Shown here: positions 9,751 to 21,650 of the stretch, piece by piece
How the letters are laid out: each line of letters starts with the position of its first letter
How positions within the stretch are numbered: position 1 is the stretch's first letter
NCBI RefSeq assembly: GCF_963924675.1
Contig: NC_089222.1
Coordinates: 116,203,316 to 116,267,315, forward strand
Length of the DNA stretch: 64,000 bases
DNA from: Phocoena phocoena
Taxonomy: Eukaryota > Chordata > Mammalia > Artiodactyla > Phocoenidae
Reading direction: 5' to 3'
Made by a program: the position numbers and the translations under genes
Notes under the pieces: generated by a model
What the model saw: the letters and a program-made list of their open reading frames with translations, nothing else
What the model was told of the DNA's origin: nothing
The model's database searches: none

Positions 9751-12555
9751 CTCTTTTTGTATGTTATAATATTTTACTATATTATTTAAAGCTATAGTTA
9801 AGAAATAGCTTGAATTCAGTAATGAACTTTTTTGGTTTTGATTTTACTACCTAAGTATTTATTTACAATATTATTATTTTTTAAATAGTGATATATTTAA
9901 TTTGGGAATATATATTATATATATTATGTTTTCAGCTTAAAATATAATGCATATAATAGTTTTAGCTTGAAAAGGCTTAATGGCACTTATGTTACAGCCT
10001 TATGAACAAAGGACATTTTAAAGAAAGGCAAAACAGGACATTTGCAAATTTGATTTAACTTAAATTTGACATATATTTTAAATGAGTGCATTTATTTATC
10101 TGTTCTTATGTAGAATATTACCATTCACTCAATTTATTCCTTATTGTATTTCCTCACTTTTAACAAAATAATACTATGAAAAATACGTTCCTACATTTTA
10201 ATATTTATCTCTTTAATATTTTTCTGGTGTCTATGTCACAGAGTAGAAAGTTCATAATAAACCATATCTTATCCTGCAAGTACAGATTTGTTTTAGCACA
10301 GTTAATGAAGATCACCTTTCATTTCTGCTAGTTAACTAATCACAGTCTGTGACAACATCTACATATATACAAATATCACCATGACTTCCACTTAGAAACT
10401 CACCATCGATGATGAGATGTTAGTTTACATATAGGAGATAACCAGATTGACTAGAGAAAAGGTTGAATAAGGAGCTCTTTCTAAATACACAATATATACA
10501 AGTCAGTTTACCAAGGCCCTAGCTCTCTTAACTATGTTCTGGTCGAGACTGATGCCGTCAGAATTTGTAATCCCAAGTGTAGTGAGGGCCAAGGGATACA
10601 GAGTAGGAAGAGGTAAATGAGGAGGAATTTGTTGATAATTGATTTTTTGACTGCTTTTGAGACACTTCACTCAAATATTAGAAATAAATGTAGCCAAATT
10701 AGCATCACTAGAAAGGCAATGCCATAGCAGTAGTGCTTGGGACTGCACTGCACATTATTAAGACCTAAAAATGTACGCTGCAACTCCATCATCAATTTCT
10801 GTGGCTTAGCAGCAGATTCCTGTAATAGCCCTAAAGCTCAAGACTGGCTACAATTTCCCATATTACTTGGAAATCCTCGTTACCGAGGACAGCTGCAGGA
10901 TACTGATGAGGTTTAGGGGTCACTATCTCTTAAGGAGCCATCTACATCTTTGATACAACAAGCTATATTAACTTTCAAAGTGGGTGGATATTTTGATTCA
11001 ACAGTTTGAGGCCAATTCCGAATTCTAGTTGAATGTGTATACCAATATTTTTTTTAAGCCATAGTTTATAACCAGTTGCTAAGATAAAGATTTAGTTTTA
11101 ACATTTTTATATAATCATAGAAAATATAAGAATATCAATAGTTTATAAGTGGCTAAATGAGTTATTTAGACTGTGCTCTAAATTAGCTTTTCAATTTATG
11201 TAGCTAGGAGAGTTGTATAACAGGGGAGCTATGGTAGAATCAAAAGGCTCTCCATGGACTTGCTATTTTTTTTGCGTCTGGGCCCTTGACTTAATACATG
11301 ACATTCCTTTTTCTGACATTCTGTTTCTTAAATCACATTTGCCGTCCTCTAAATTGGATGGAAAAATCAAGTTTCATTTTGTGTTATGCTCTTTATCCTT
11401 TTTCACTTATAAACTCTACATTGATTTTAGTAAGGCACTCACCACAGCTTATGAACTTGGACAGCTTCTTTGAAAAAAAAGAAAATGAGTTCACTTGTGA
11501 GCCTGTTTTCTCCCCAAGCCCTCTGGAAACTAATTACTACATCTGCAGTACAATAGCAAGGGGAACAGAGCCTAGCAGAAGGTTAGGGAAGGCAATCAGA
11601 CAGCATGCTCTGTCTGCACAGCATCCTGCGAGCCAGGATGCTGCCTTATCTTTTGCTGATTACCCCTGTATACAGCGTGTAGCCACCGGCCATGAACTCC
11701 TTGAAGAACTCCAAGTGCAATTTGGAGTCGCCAGTGCAGGCTGCTCCTTCATATAATGGCACCCTAGGTCATTAAATAGTAATTTATATTGTTCTGCTTG
11801 GAAAAACGAAGCCATTGCAATGTTCTCTTTAAAGAGAAATGGGGAAAGAGTAATCTATAGACATATAGACAATAGAGGACCTGGGCTACTCAAAACACCG
11901 GCAAGCTGAGTGCACAGAGAAATAAACACCCTGCATCTAAGGGTCCAGGATTCTTTGTGCCTTTTGATGCCAAGCAAACTCTAGCCATGCTCTAATGAGG
12001 TGCTTTCCTCCTAACCTATGTGAAGCCACTGACATTTGGCATGTTGGGAGATAGATCAAAAGTGGCCTACAAGCATGTATAAATGTTTAACACCCAGGTG
12101 CTCGACTTGACATTTTCTTGCTATCTAGCAGCTGCCTGATTATTTAAGCATTACCAACAGTCATTGAACATGGAGAAAGGTCCACCTGTCCTAATCATTT
12201 GCTATAATAGGATCAGTGTTCAACACTCAGGTTCTTTTGATTATCATGGTTAAACTTTCTCTTAGGTCCCCTAGCTTGCTAAAGGAAAAAAACTTACTGA
12301 ACTGTGCTATATCAAAGCTCCTACTATTGAAATATTAGTGGAGGCTTTTGTGTCCCCAATAATAGATGATTTTCTCCTTAAGAAGCTCAGATAAAGATTA
12401 CTAAAAAAATTTCACTATACAGATATGCTATATCATTTCTCTTGTCATTATAAAATCATACAAAGTGGATATAATATAAAGAAATAACTTTCATGCCAAG
12501 CTGCAATAATTTCATAGTCTAATTTCTTGTTATAAAATTAATACTAAATTGGCAT
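9751..12555. other. Long stretch without recognised repeats or genes
   Basis: AT-rich at first (an alternating TA tract lies near 9905-9928), then more mixed composition at about 11490-12260. An open frame at 11298-11756 (152 codons) has no recognisable domain and no support for splicing or translation. The 11.5-12.3 kb part could be non-coding DNA under constraint (hairpin cluster at 11597-11728; three E-box hexamers at 12095, 12129 and 12183), but that is inference. Confidence 0.4.
11597..11728. repeat. Cluster of three perfect short inverted repeats
   Basis: (1) CAGACAG 11597-11603 with CTGTCTG 11610-11616, 6-base loop. (2) CAGCATCCTG 11619-11628 with CAGGATGCTG 11634-11643, 5-base loop. 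(3) ACTCCAA 11708-11714 with TTGGAGT 11722-11728, 7-base loop. The first two are 2 bases apart. None of the stems extends with useful pairing beyond these limits. No known RNA family was recognised. Confidence 0.85.
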
Positions 12556-12559
12556 TAGA

Positions 12560-12750
12560 AGACAGTGGAGTCTGTTCTAGTCCAAGTCCTGTCTCTGGCT
12601 CTATTAAATATGTGAACTTGGACAAGTTAACTTCTCTGATCCTCAGTTTCCCCACTGGTAAACAGTTATAATAGGTTTGTTAAGAGCAATTAAAAGAACT
12701 TTAAACAATACACCTGTTATAGTAAGCGCTAAGTAGGGTAGGCTCAGCTA
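12560..12750 (+). mobile_element. MIR SINE
   Basis: Sense MIR: 'ccaagtcctgtctctggctc', 'gtgaacttggacaagttaac', 'ttctctgatcctcagtttcc', 'ccactggtaaacagttataa', then 'gtaagcgctaagtaggg' near the 3' end. Confidence 0.88.
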
Positions 12751-13471
12751 GCACTCTACACCATTTCAGGTAGAAGCAGGGAGGGGTGGTGTTTTTGAGT
12801 ATGTGTCGTATCAAGTGGAGGTAGACTGCTGAAAATATCCTTTCCTTTTCTCCCAAATAGTTTGCCCTAAGTCTATTTTTATTACTAATATTTTTACTTG
12901 CTTGGCAGAATCTAGGCACTCAATAGATAGTTCCTTTTTTGTTTTTAACCCACATTTCCCTTTTTTATTCCTTCCCTTTTGTTTTATTGATAATGGAATG
13001 AGAATCTTCCGCAAATAAGGAGGGAGGGTTGGTGAGATAAAAGAAAATCCTATTCCTTTAACTCTGTCCTCTATTTGGACCGGTTTAAAACAGAAGCTGG
13101 ATAACCACTTTTTCAAGTTTGTTCTAAGTTGTTGTCAACATTAGATTTATTTTTATAGCACCTGAGACTTGCTATCTGGGTGCTTAGTTACATTTCTGCT
13201 GTATATATTGCAATATTAATATCATGATGGGTTGTTATAGAAAGCAAATGGCATATGGTTTGTGAAAATACTTTGCTAACAATGTAAACATCCAAATATA
13301 TGCCAGTTGCTCTTGTTATGTGACACTTGTCATAGACCTAAATACTTTGGGATTTGGGGACATTTTTGGACTTTTAAAATATTTTGCCTGTTGGCTGGTA
13401 TGTGAGTCATTAGATTTATCACTTCTGAGACAGAATGAAAACGTGTATCCCATTTACCATTTCTGAAGATA
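12751..13471. other. Unassigned DNA
   Basis: No gene recognised. 'cagaatctaggcactcaata' near 12908-12927 resembles the terminal MIR/L2 motif but is too short to call. An antisense open frame at 12811-13116 (101 codons) has no recognisable domain. Confidence 0.4.
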
Positions 13472-13691
13472 CAGGTGACCCTTGAACAACGTTGGGATTA
13501 GACGTGATGACAAAAATCAGGGTATAACTTACTCTTGGCCCTCTGTATATGCAGTTCCTCCACATCTCTGGTTCTGCATCTGAGGATTCAACCAACAGCA
13601 GATCATGTAGTACTATAGTATTTACTATTCAAAAAAATCTGTGTATAAGTGGATGCACACAGTTCAAACCCATGTTGTTCAAGGGTCAACT
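13472..13691. mobile_element. MER2-like (Tigger-derived) DNA transposon
   Basis: Terminal inverted repeats are visible: left caggtgacccttgaacaacg and right gttgttcaagggtcaact, sharing TGACCCTTGAACAAC. The element is preceded by TA and followed by TATA, consistent with the TA target preference of pogo/Tc1 elements. The internal 'agtggatgcacacagttcaa' matches the MER2 3' part. It is about 220 bp and non-autonomous. Confidence 0.85.
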
Positions 13692-13869
13692 CTATATATG
13701 CATTTAAAGCATTTGTGGATATCAAAAGATAAAATTGCAATCATATTGCAGAAAGTTGCATGCACTTTATCATTTGAGGGTTGTGTGGTATCTCTTTCTG
13801 CGTGAGGTTTTGGTGGCTGATGAAACAAATTTAAACCTTACACTCTAGAGAAAATAACCAATAATGCTA

Positions 13870-14210
13870 CAGTAGGGTTCGGCCAACTATGGCCCATGGG
13901 CCAAACCCAGGCAGCTGTCTGTTTTTGTGTGGCCTACAAGCTAAAAAGCTTATTTTAAATTTAAAATGGTTGAAAAAATTCAAACAAGAATGCTATTTTG
14001 TGACGTGAAAATTATACAAAATTCAAATTTTGGCATCCATAAGTAGAATTTTACTAGGACATTGCTACATCCACTTATTTACATGTTGTCTGTGACTTCT
14101 TTCATGCTATAATGGTAGAGTCTAGTAATTGTGACAGAGACCATATGGCCCACAAAACCTAAATAATTACAATCTGGCCCTTTACAGAAAAAGTTTGTCT
14201 ACTCTTGGCC
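13870..14210 (-). mobile_element. hAT-Charlie element (MER3-like, long form)
   Basis: It starts 'cagtagggttcggccaacta' with 'tggcccatgggccaaaccca' and ends 'atctggccctttacagaaaa' 'agtttgtctactcttggcc', so the ends are inverted and related. The central 'gtgacagagaccatatggcc' is a hallmark of the family. Extra internal sequence compared with the ~210-bp short form suggests a longer parent copy. The strand is given relative to the orientation I remember for the consensus. Confidence 0.75.
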
Positions 14211-14447
14211 TAAGGAATCATTAACATTTTGAGACAATTTAGTACTCTCCTAGATCAAATAGGGTAGAATATATCTCAGTCATTAAGTATACATTGATCA
14301 GAGAGACAAGCTGGAAAAATGTACATTAGATTGGAGACTAAAATCTTGAAAGATTTGTGTCCTGGAAAATTATGAAAAACAGATGGACAGAGTTGAATTG
14401 TACCAATAAGACATATGGGTTTTCCAACTCTTGATACAGATTGATTT

Positions 14448-14475
14448 ACACACAAACACACACACACACACACAC
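14448..14475. repeat. Short interrupted (CA)n tract
   Basis: CA dinucleotides with one AA interruption, running into a TA-rich 'tatatacacatatatg'. Confidence 0.9.
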
Positions 14476-15009
14476 ATATATACACATATATGTGGTTAAA
14501 AGGGTAAATGTTAGAGCAGGAACTTGATCTTGATTAGGGCTCACTGACTGAAATTCAACTGGGTGGCTTCCTCGTTCTCCACACGCTCTCTAAACCTGAC
14601 TCTAATGAAAGTAAAAATTTAGAGAAACAATTAAGCATTTATGAAACTGCTTGTAACAGATCCATAATAATTTAGACATAAAGACCAACAACCTTTTAAG
14701 ATAAGGCATAATGTCTCCACAGATAGCTTTCATCGATATGTAGCACCAGTCTATTGGTGGTCACTTAAAATGCATAATTGTACATCATCAAAAGATTCTG
14801 CCCAATTAACATTATGTTCTGACACTCATCAAATGCCCAGGTTTCATCATCTTGAAATATCCACTTTGTAGCAGCCATTTTGGCCATCTGTTTCCATTAA
14901 AGCCAATTGTTCAGACTAATAGAAAACATCTGGAAACAATGAGCTAGAAGTGTCCCGTAAATCAGAAGAAATACCTAGGAGAAGAGAGATAGCAACATCT
15001 TAGTAAATA
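14476..15009. other. Unassigned DNA
   Basis: No gene or recognised repeat. Composition is more balanced than the surroundings around 14530-14600. Confidence 0.4.
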
Positions 15010-15200
15010 ACGATTGCTAATGCTTCCGGAGCACTTCTCTAGTCCTAGACTCTGTGCTAAGCTCTTTATATACATCATGTCCATTAATCCTTGCAACAAT
15101 CCTATGAAGTAGGTACAAACAGTATTATTGCTACAGAAAGAGGAGCTAAGGAACAGTTACAGATTTTGTTGATCTCAGAACAGGATCTGAAGTCCAGGAA
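15010..15200 (-). mobile_element. MIR SINE
   Basis: Reverse-complement MIR: 'ctctgtgctaagctctttat', 'aatccttgcaacaatcctat', 'gaagtaggtacaaacagtat', 'gaggagctaaggaacagtta', 'ggatctgaagtccagg'. Confidence 0.85.
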
Positions 15201-15202
15201 TT

Positions 15203-15231
15203 TGTGTGTGTGTGTGTGTGAGAGAGAGAGG
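15203..15231. repeat. Compound (TG)n(AG)n microsatellite
   Basis: About nine TG units run directly into six AG units at the edge of the MIR tail. Confidence 0.92.
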
Positions 15232-16004
15232 GCGTCTTGATGAGACATTCTACTCTGCTCTTAATCAGTAGGCAAGTAGGATTGGCTTACTTGTCACTAT
15301 AGGACATTTTTGGTGGTGAGAGGGGATGGAGTTTATGAGAGAAGGTATAATGTTGTGTGCAGATAGACTGCCAAAATATAATTCTTCTTTCTCTCTCAAA
15401 CGGTTGGCTCTGAGTTTAGGTTATTTTAATTTCTAGAACAATATGTAATATGAAATGAGTATTGATTTCATGCTAATTTTATTAGTATTTCTTTTTTAAA
15501 AAAAGTACCATCAAACTGTCCATTGCCATGTCAACTACAACAAGAACCCCAGACATGTATGACTTAATAAATAAAATAGATATACCCTTGGTATGTGTAC
15601 TATTAGATGAGCTATTAGCATAATACCATGCTTTAGGAGGACATGCTCACTGATGAACTTGGGCCAAGTTTTCTTAACAGTTTAACAAGACAGTCCTAGT
15701 TCAGTGAAGCCTCAGGTTGATTGGTTTTCAGATCCTGAGATTTCCCAGCATATAAACAATAAAAATATAGGCTACTTATTATACAATGCCATGCCAAATC
15801 TGAAGCTCAGTTTTAATTTCCTGTTGAGATTAAAATAGTAATAAAAGACAGAAGGAAGACCTGGGAGCTTTAAAAGGGACTGGAACTAAAATTAGCCAAA
15901 AATAAAGAGGATAAAAAAAAGAAGATATGCCAATGAAGAAAACTTCTGCATGGTGCCACAAACTAACACTGGGGTCTCTTTCCTTTAGGACTCACCTTGG
16001 AATG
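15232..16004. other. Unassigned DNA
   Basis: No gene, RNA or named repeat recognised. Confidence 0.4.
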
Positions 16005-16170
16005 ATAGAAAGGGCATGGATTATGGAGCCAAACAGAGTTGGATCCTAATCCTTTATAAAGCACCTATTAGCCCTATAACCTTGTACAAATTAAACTCTC
16101 TAAATCTTATTTTCTACAAAAGTAAATTGGGAAAAATACCTACACAACAGGATAAATGTTAAAAAAAATA
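16005..16170 (+). mobile_element. MIR SINE
   Basis: Sense MIR, diverged: 'gggcatggattatggagcca', 'gagttggatcctaatccttt', 'ataaccttgtacaaattaaa', 'ctctctaaatcttattttct', 'caacaggataaatgtt'. Confidence 0.75.
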
Positions 16171-16247
16171 ACGTGAAGTTTCAAATGCAGTTCTTGAAAT
16201 TAGGAAAAATGACAAATACTAATGTATTGCCTTTTCTGTGTGCAATC

Positions 16248-16249
<2 letters not shown>

Positions 16250-16292
<43 letters not shown>
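16250..16292. repeat. (TG)n microsatellite
   Basis: A pure TG tract of about 21 units, the longest perfect dinucleotide array in the window together with those at 651 and 60777. Likely length-polymorphic. Confidence 0.97.
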
Positions 16293-16293
<1 letters not shown>

Positions 16294-16639
16294 CTTGGCA
16301 TTTTTCAGTCCCCTCTCTTCCCTTACTTGCTAATATTTCCATTTTTTACACCCCCAAATGTCCCTACGTTTAATTACTAAAACCTAGCCACTATAAGAGC
16401 TAAAGAGAAAAATCTTGAATAGTCAAGCACTCATTAACCCTGACCAAAGGAATAATAACCATTAGCTGGGTATAAATAATTCCTAAATAATGTGAACATC
16501 TGAGAAGTGTAACTCACAATGTCCCTTTCCCAGCTAAAAGTTCCTGACTCTTAGAATTATTAGTCACCCAGGATAAAAAATGTAAAAATATTTTGGAGAG
16601 AAGACAAGATTGCCTCATATTCATTTTTTAAAATCAATA

Positions 16640-17090
16640 AAATTTACGTAGCACCTACCTTGCATATTAGACATGAAAATTGCCATGAAGAAACACAACA
16701 GAGTGGCTAAGACAGGCATTGGTGAAATGATTATTTTGTTAAACGTAAAACTGTACTGCAGTAACTGTTGTAAGTGAAAGTATAAATACAAATTCTATGT
16801 GAGGTGGTAAAATAGAAGGGGTTGATACAGACACCTGAGAAGGCTGCACTGATGAAGAGACTTCAGCTGATATCTGAAAGGGAACAGGAGTAACCACATG
16901 GAGAGACGCAGAAAAACAAAAGCGTAGGCGAGAGCATGCGTGAAGAGAGACATGTTGACTGTGAGGAAACGAAAGGAGGATGTTATGTCTAGGGCAGAGA
17001 AATATTACAAGATGGAAGAGGAAAATAGGAGCTATGTTTATTTTTTATAGAATGCTAGCCTGAATGTGGAGTAGATGGTTGACTACAGGA
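16640..17090 (-). mobile_element. Probable L2 relic
   Basis: 'actgatgaagagacttcagctgatatctga' (split here) and 'gagcatgcgtgaagagagac' follow the order of the antisense L2 3' region ('ggtgacatttgagcagagacctgaa'... 'aaggccctgaggc'). It is strongly diverged, so the limits are approximate. Confidence 0.4.
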
Positions 17091-17190
17091 TGATTTAAGA
17101 CATACTTAAAGATGCTACCATTAACATTCTCTCCCAGATATTTTACCATTCATTCATCTACCTAGTTAATGAACTACTCCTAATCAGATA

Positions 17191-18105
17191 CAGGCAATCT
17201 TCACTTTGCATGGTAGTGCAGGACTGTGCAAGCTGAAACCATGAAAAGCAATTTTAATATTAATGGGAAAATTAAGATATTCTGTAACTACAAAATTTTG
17301 GACAAAATATTAAAACCTCTCTTACTCTCAGTTAAAAATGTATAGGGAAATAAAAATAAGAGTAATTTTCATTTAAAATACTAATTTAAAATTTTGGAAA
17401 AATCAAGAATTGAAGTATATTATTTGTTTGTAAAAAAACACTTATCAAGAGTCGTTTGAACAGTTGCCTCCTTCTCATCATATAACGCGATATGGAGTAT
17501 CTTTGCTGTGTCTTGGTGAACTGTCATACTCCTTACTAAGTTTGGATCAGCTTCAAACATTTTATCTTTCACACTTTCAATGTCATGAAATATCTCTGAG
17601 AATTCCTTTAATGTCAAGTATTTTGTCAGAGCACTTCCTCTGGGATATCTTTAGCTTTTTCATCACAACCATTTTCCTAATTTATGTTGATAAGTTCACC
17701 TTCTCAGTTCCTCTAGCTGAATATCTGGGATTTCTTGAATGGTGACAGTGTCACCATTCCCAGGGTGAACTATTTCTTCTATAACTTCATTTCCATTTAA
17801 TTTTTTCACTTCCAGTGTTATCACCTTTCATTCTTCTGCTGCAGTTTCATCTTTGTCAGTCAATTCCCTCTTTCAACTATCCATTTTTTCAAGTGCTACA
17901 GGATATCACTGGGAGATGAGGAGTCAACACAAATACATGTGTCGCTGTTGCTGTCTGTGAGCATACTGAATACCAGGTATGTGGTGGCCAATCACTGACA
18001 GGTTTTCAAAGAAGTAATTGATTGGTCACTAATCATGATGTGCATCTGTATCTTATAACAAGTTTTTCAAGTATTTATAGTGATCATGCATGGTTGAGGA
18101 ACACT
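17191..18105 (-). mobile_element. Tigger DNA transposon fossil with transposase C-terminus
   Basis: Antisense translation of 17420-17617 reads EIFHDIESVKDKMFEADPNL, then RSMTVHQDT and TTLDKCF. I recognise this as the C-terminal tail of the pogo-related Tigger transposase (family form EIFHDIESAKDKMLEADPNL). Upstream frames are broken. The left limit 'caggcaatcttcactttgca' looks like a terminal repeat; the right limit, near 'ggttgaggaacactg', is uncertain. At about 0.9 kb it is an internally deleted copy. The DNA-binding and DDE parts were not seen. Confidence 0.75.
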
Positions 18106-21100
18106 GTTACAGAAAATCACAATAATGGGAAAGAAACACTATAGGGAGAATACACAAGAACCCTTAGACTCTTTATTTATGTTTACATGGATATAATTTA
18201 TCCTTTTCTTCAGATAACTAAACTGCCATCAACTATCAATAAGTATGATCGACCTTTATATAAGAATCAGGGGCATGGGCATTTTCTACACTCTATTAGT
18301 ATAAGTCCAGGATAAGACACATACATGTAATTTTTTTCAGATCAACCTTCAAGATGAGATAAAATACAGGAAACAACACTAACAATCTGAGATGTGTAGC
18401 CATCAAACATGCAAAGGTATACATAAAAGGTTTTGTTTTATACTTCACTTTCAGTGTCCACTTCACTTTCAGTGTCCGCTACATTTCAAACCCAGCTTTG
18501 ATATTTCTGCTCATTTCAGAAGAAATCGCATATGCACTAACCAGTATTTTAAAAGTAAAGTCATTTTTTCAGAAGATGAGAAATTAAGAGTTATTACTTA
18601 TCTCATACATAATTGTACCAGTCATCCTGGTAACAATCATTTCTCTCCATAATATCTCCTTAAAAAATGTCAATAATATTTTCCCAGTGGATAATAACTT
18701 ACACAATGAATGTGAAAAGAGTGTTCAAGTTCTTTGTGCAATCAACCCAGTGTCTTTTGTTACGTACGTATGACTTCAAATCAGTGTAAAATGGCAGGCT
18801 AGCAGTTAAACAGTGTGCATTGCTGGATCTAATTAATTCTACTATTTTATGCCAAAAATTCCATTAGTTTCCATTAAAGGTCTTGATGTAGTGCAGGCTC
18901 CTTTATGTTGTGTAGTTAAAACAATCAAACTTCATTTCAAATGAAGGATTATACTGCAGAACTAAAGGAATGCCAGTGTGGTTTTCTAGCATTGAATAAG
19001 TTACTTTTAACAGGATGTTCAGACAAAAGTTAACTGCAAAACAGTTACCATGCAATGCAGCAACAGAAAACTTAAATCCACAGGGAAAGGCAGCTGGTAA
19101 AAGGCAGTTTAAGAGTTTTCCCTATGGGTTACTTTATGATAATATTATAATCTGCCATTGAAAATGAAAGTTTCACAAGTGTTATTGGTAATGTTAGAAT
19201 CAGCAGTGTAGCCAAATTTAGTGAGACTAACACTAGCATACAATTAGTGTGGCTTCAATCAAGAGAAGTCTCTTCAAGGTAGTTTATAACTGTAGAGACC
19301 CCAAAATTTTGAACATTTGTGTTAGTGTCCATCCATGCTTTTCTTTGGAGGAGACAATCCACAGCTTTAGTCATATTCTTGAAATCAATGTTCTGTTAAG
19401 GGTGGGAAATATTCTAGATAGATGGATATACAAAGAGCTTACACTAAGTATTAAATTGAATTACATGAATTAAACAAAGACCGAGGGCAAACGTTCAAAA
19501 AGTCAGTGATACTATGGGTTGGGATAGTAGAGAAGAGCTACATTGTAAGACAATTTTAACCGCATAAATAGATAATATATACCATACCCCTGTTTCCTAG
19601 GTGTTTAGGAGATAAATACATTTTTAATTTATTTAGTTATCACTATAAATAAAAAATCCTATTTCAATTTTATATTTCACTTAGGCTAAATTCTTAAGCT
19701 ACACAAAATAATTTGAAAACCTAGTTAATATGACTGAACAATAGCATCAATATTACTCCATGAAATGGATTTTGTCAAAAGACCAATATTTTCATCAACA
19801 CTTCCTTCCGTAAAGATGTTAATTTTATGGATGGAATTAAGTTCAACTGATTCTAAAGAAAAAACCTAGGATATGAATAAGTTCTATATTTAGTATTTTC
19901 TGTGCAGTTGTTTTAAAACCAACTTATCCACTGCTAAGTACAATAAGTCACCAACAGTAAAAAGACTGAAGTACATAAAAAATTAATTTTAGATTTCACT
20001 TTACATTTCTTCTGTCTACCAACATTTTGTCAATTACTTAAATCCCTTATAAAATAAATTTAATATCTAATAGCTACTTCAAAAATTGAAGCCACAGGCT
20101 TATTTATAATTTACATGTCATATTCTGCAAATCGGGGGGAAATTCTTTTGAAGAGTTTAAAAATAAATAATATTTCTTTTTTGCAGTCTTTATGAACAGA
20201 TAATTATTTATAGGTTTCAGATGCAGAACAGTAATAAACCAGGATAAAACAATAAAGCCTATTCTATTTTCATGTATGCAAGGTTAAGTAGTAGGTATTA
20301 AACAGAATTACATAGTTACATATAGACGGGGGGAATTTCTTCCCTAATAACCATATTAAGATTTAGATTAGTTTCTCATTTTAGAGAAAGATGTTTTTAG
20401 AAAACTTTGGATCTTTTTATAGTTTTATTTTAGATATTTTATATCAATTCTATTTTTCCATGAATTTGACCTTGATTATGAAGCAAGACCAAAGTAAATC
20501 CAATTTGTTCCAAAACTCCTTTGGATGAATTACATCCTTTCTTGTATTTTGAGTCTTCGTGCCAGCTTTGCATCAAAATCTCTTTCAATTATTTCATAAA
20601 GTTTTCGATTCATAATAAAAGAAATATTTATTTTTACAATTATTACTTCTCAGAAAAAAAGGATATTCTAATTTCCAAGCTTTCTTAATTTCTCATTGAA
20701 TGCAAAAAATATGAAGTTTAAGCAGCCACTGAAAATACTGTTTTTGAAACTATGCAAGATTTCTTTCAATTCAAAACTAAAAACAAAGCCTACTTTCTAT
20801 TTGTCATTGAGCTTGACCATCCCTCTCCCTTTCCTTATTCCTACTAACTGAAGGTATCTGGCACTTTTATAGCCTGCCTGTTAAAGGGGCTTTAACAAGC
20901 ACCAATTTAAAGGAATTAATAAAAATCATGATTTATATCAGGTCTTCTCTCTTAAAAATGTGATTTACCTAAAAATAGAAAGATTTAAACTAAGATATAC
21001 TGTAAATTAAACCAAGATAAAAAAGTATTTCTGTATAGAACAACCTTTCTTTCAAACAAATAAGAAGGAGGTTACCAGATGGAATCTTTCTCCCAACTCT

Positions 21101-21436
21101 GATATTCCATGACTATAAAATCATTTTTATATTTAAAAGAAGAAACAATCATTTAGGTATTATGCCAGGACCAAGGAATCATTTCTTGCAATTTAGAGCA
21201 TTAGCGTTAATTTAATATTTTTGATTGATTATTCACAAATGCATTGGAGATAAAACAATGACTCAAGAATTCGAGAATTACAGTATAAGCTACACAATAT
21301 ATCCATCGGATGAAGGCTCATTCATTTCAAAGAGAATATAATAATCTGAATTGTGTTTCTGTTTTAGCATCTGAACATACTTACAGCTTTCTCAATTATT
21401 CAGTGCCTCAAAGTCCCATCAAAAGAACAACTACAG
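18106..21436. other. Long AT-rich stretch without recognised genes or repeats
   Basis: About 3.3 kb. Small details: an 18-bp tandem duplication (18442-18477) and a CpG-containing palindrome (18761-18770). Open frames at 18392-18652 and 19249-19473 lack recognisable domains. Around 18780-19250 the base composition and lack of repeats would fit conserved non-coding DNA, but I cannot test this. Confidence 0.45.
18442..18477. repeat. 18-bp perfect tandem duplication
   Basis: The unit acttcactttcagtgtcc occurs at 18442-18459 and again at 18460-18477 with no mismatch, which suggests a recent slippage or repair event. Confidence 0.97.
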
Positions 21437-21650
21437 GGGCTTCCCTGGTGGCGCAGTGGTTGAGAGTCTGCCTGCCGATGCAGGGGATGCGGTGTTCGTG
21501 CCCTGGTCCGGGAAGATCCCACATGCCGCGGAGCGGCTGGGCCCATGAGCCATGGCCGCTGAGCCTGCGCGTCCGGAGCCTGTGCTCCGCAACGGGAGAG
21601 GCCACAGCAGTGAGAGGCCCGCGTACCAAAAAAAAAAAAAAAAAAAAAAA
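21437..21650 (+). mobile_element. Short CHR-2-type SINE (central deletion form)
   Basis: gggcttccctggtggcgcag head, then ccgcggagcggctgggccca, ggccgctgagcctgcgcgtc and ctccgcaacgggagaggcca, ending in about 23 A residues (21628-21650). The B-box region reads gtgttcgtgccc, so it carries an extra base compared with ggttcgtgccc. Flanks 'ctacag' and 'ctacatcag' suggest a short, imperfect target-site duplication. The low divergence and long pure A-tail indicate a fairly recent insertion. Confidence 0.95.

Noticed and set aside
11619..11643. microRNA precursor at the 10-bp hairpin
   Set aside because: The stem does not extend beyond 10 bp on the outer side and the loop is 5 bases; a pre-miRNA needs a stem of roughly 22 bp or more.
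11298..11756. 152-codon open frame as a possible gene
   Set aside because: No recognisable domain, signal or Kozak-quality start, no neighbouring exon-like structure, and its 5' part is AT-rich. Chance frames of this size are expected across 64 kb read in six frames.
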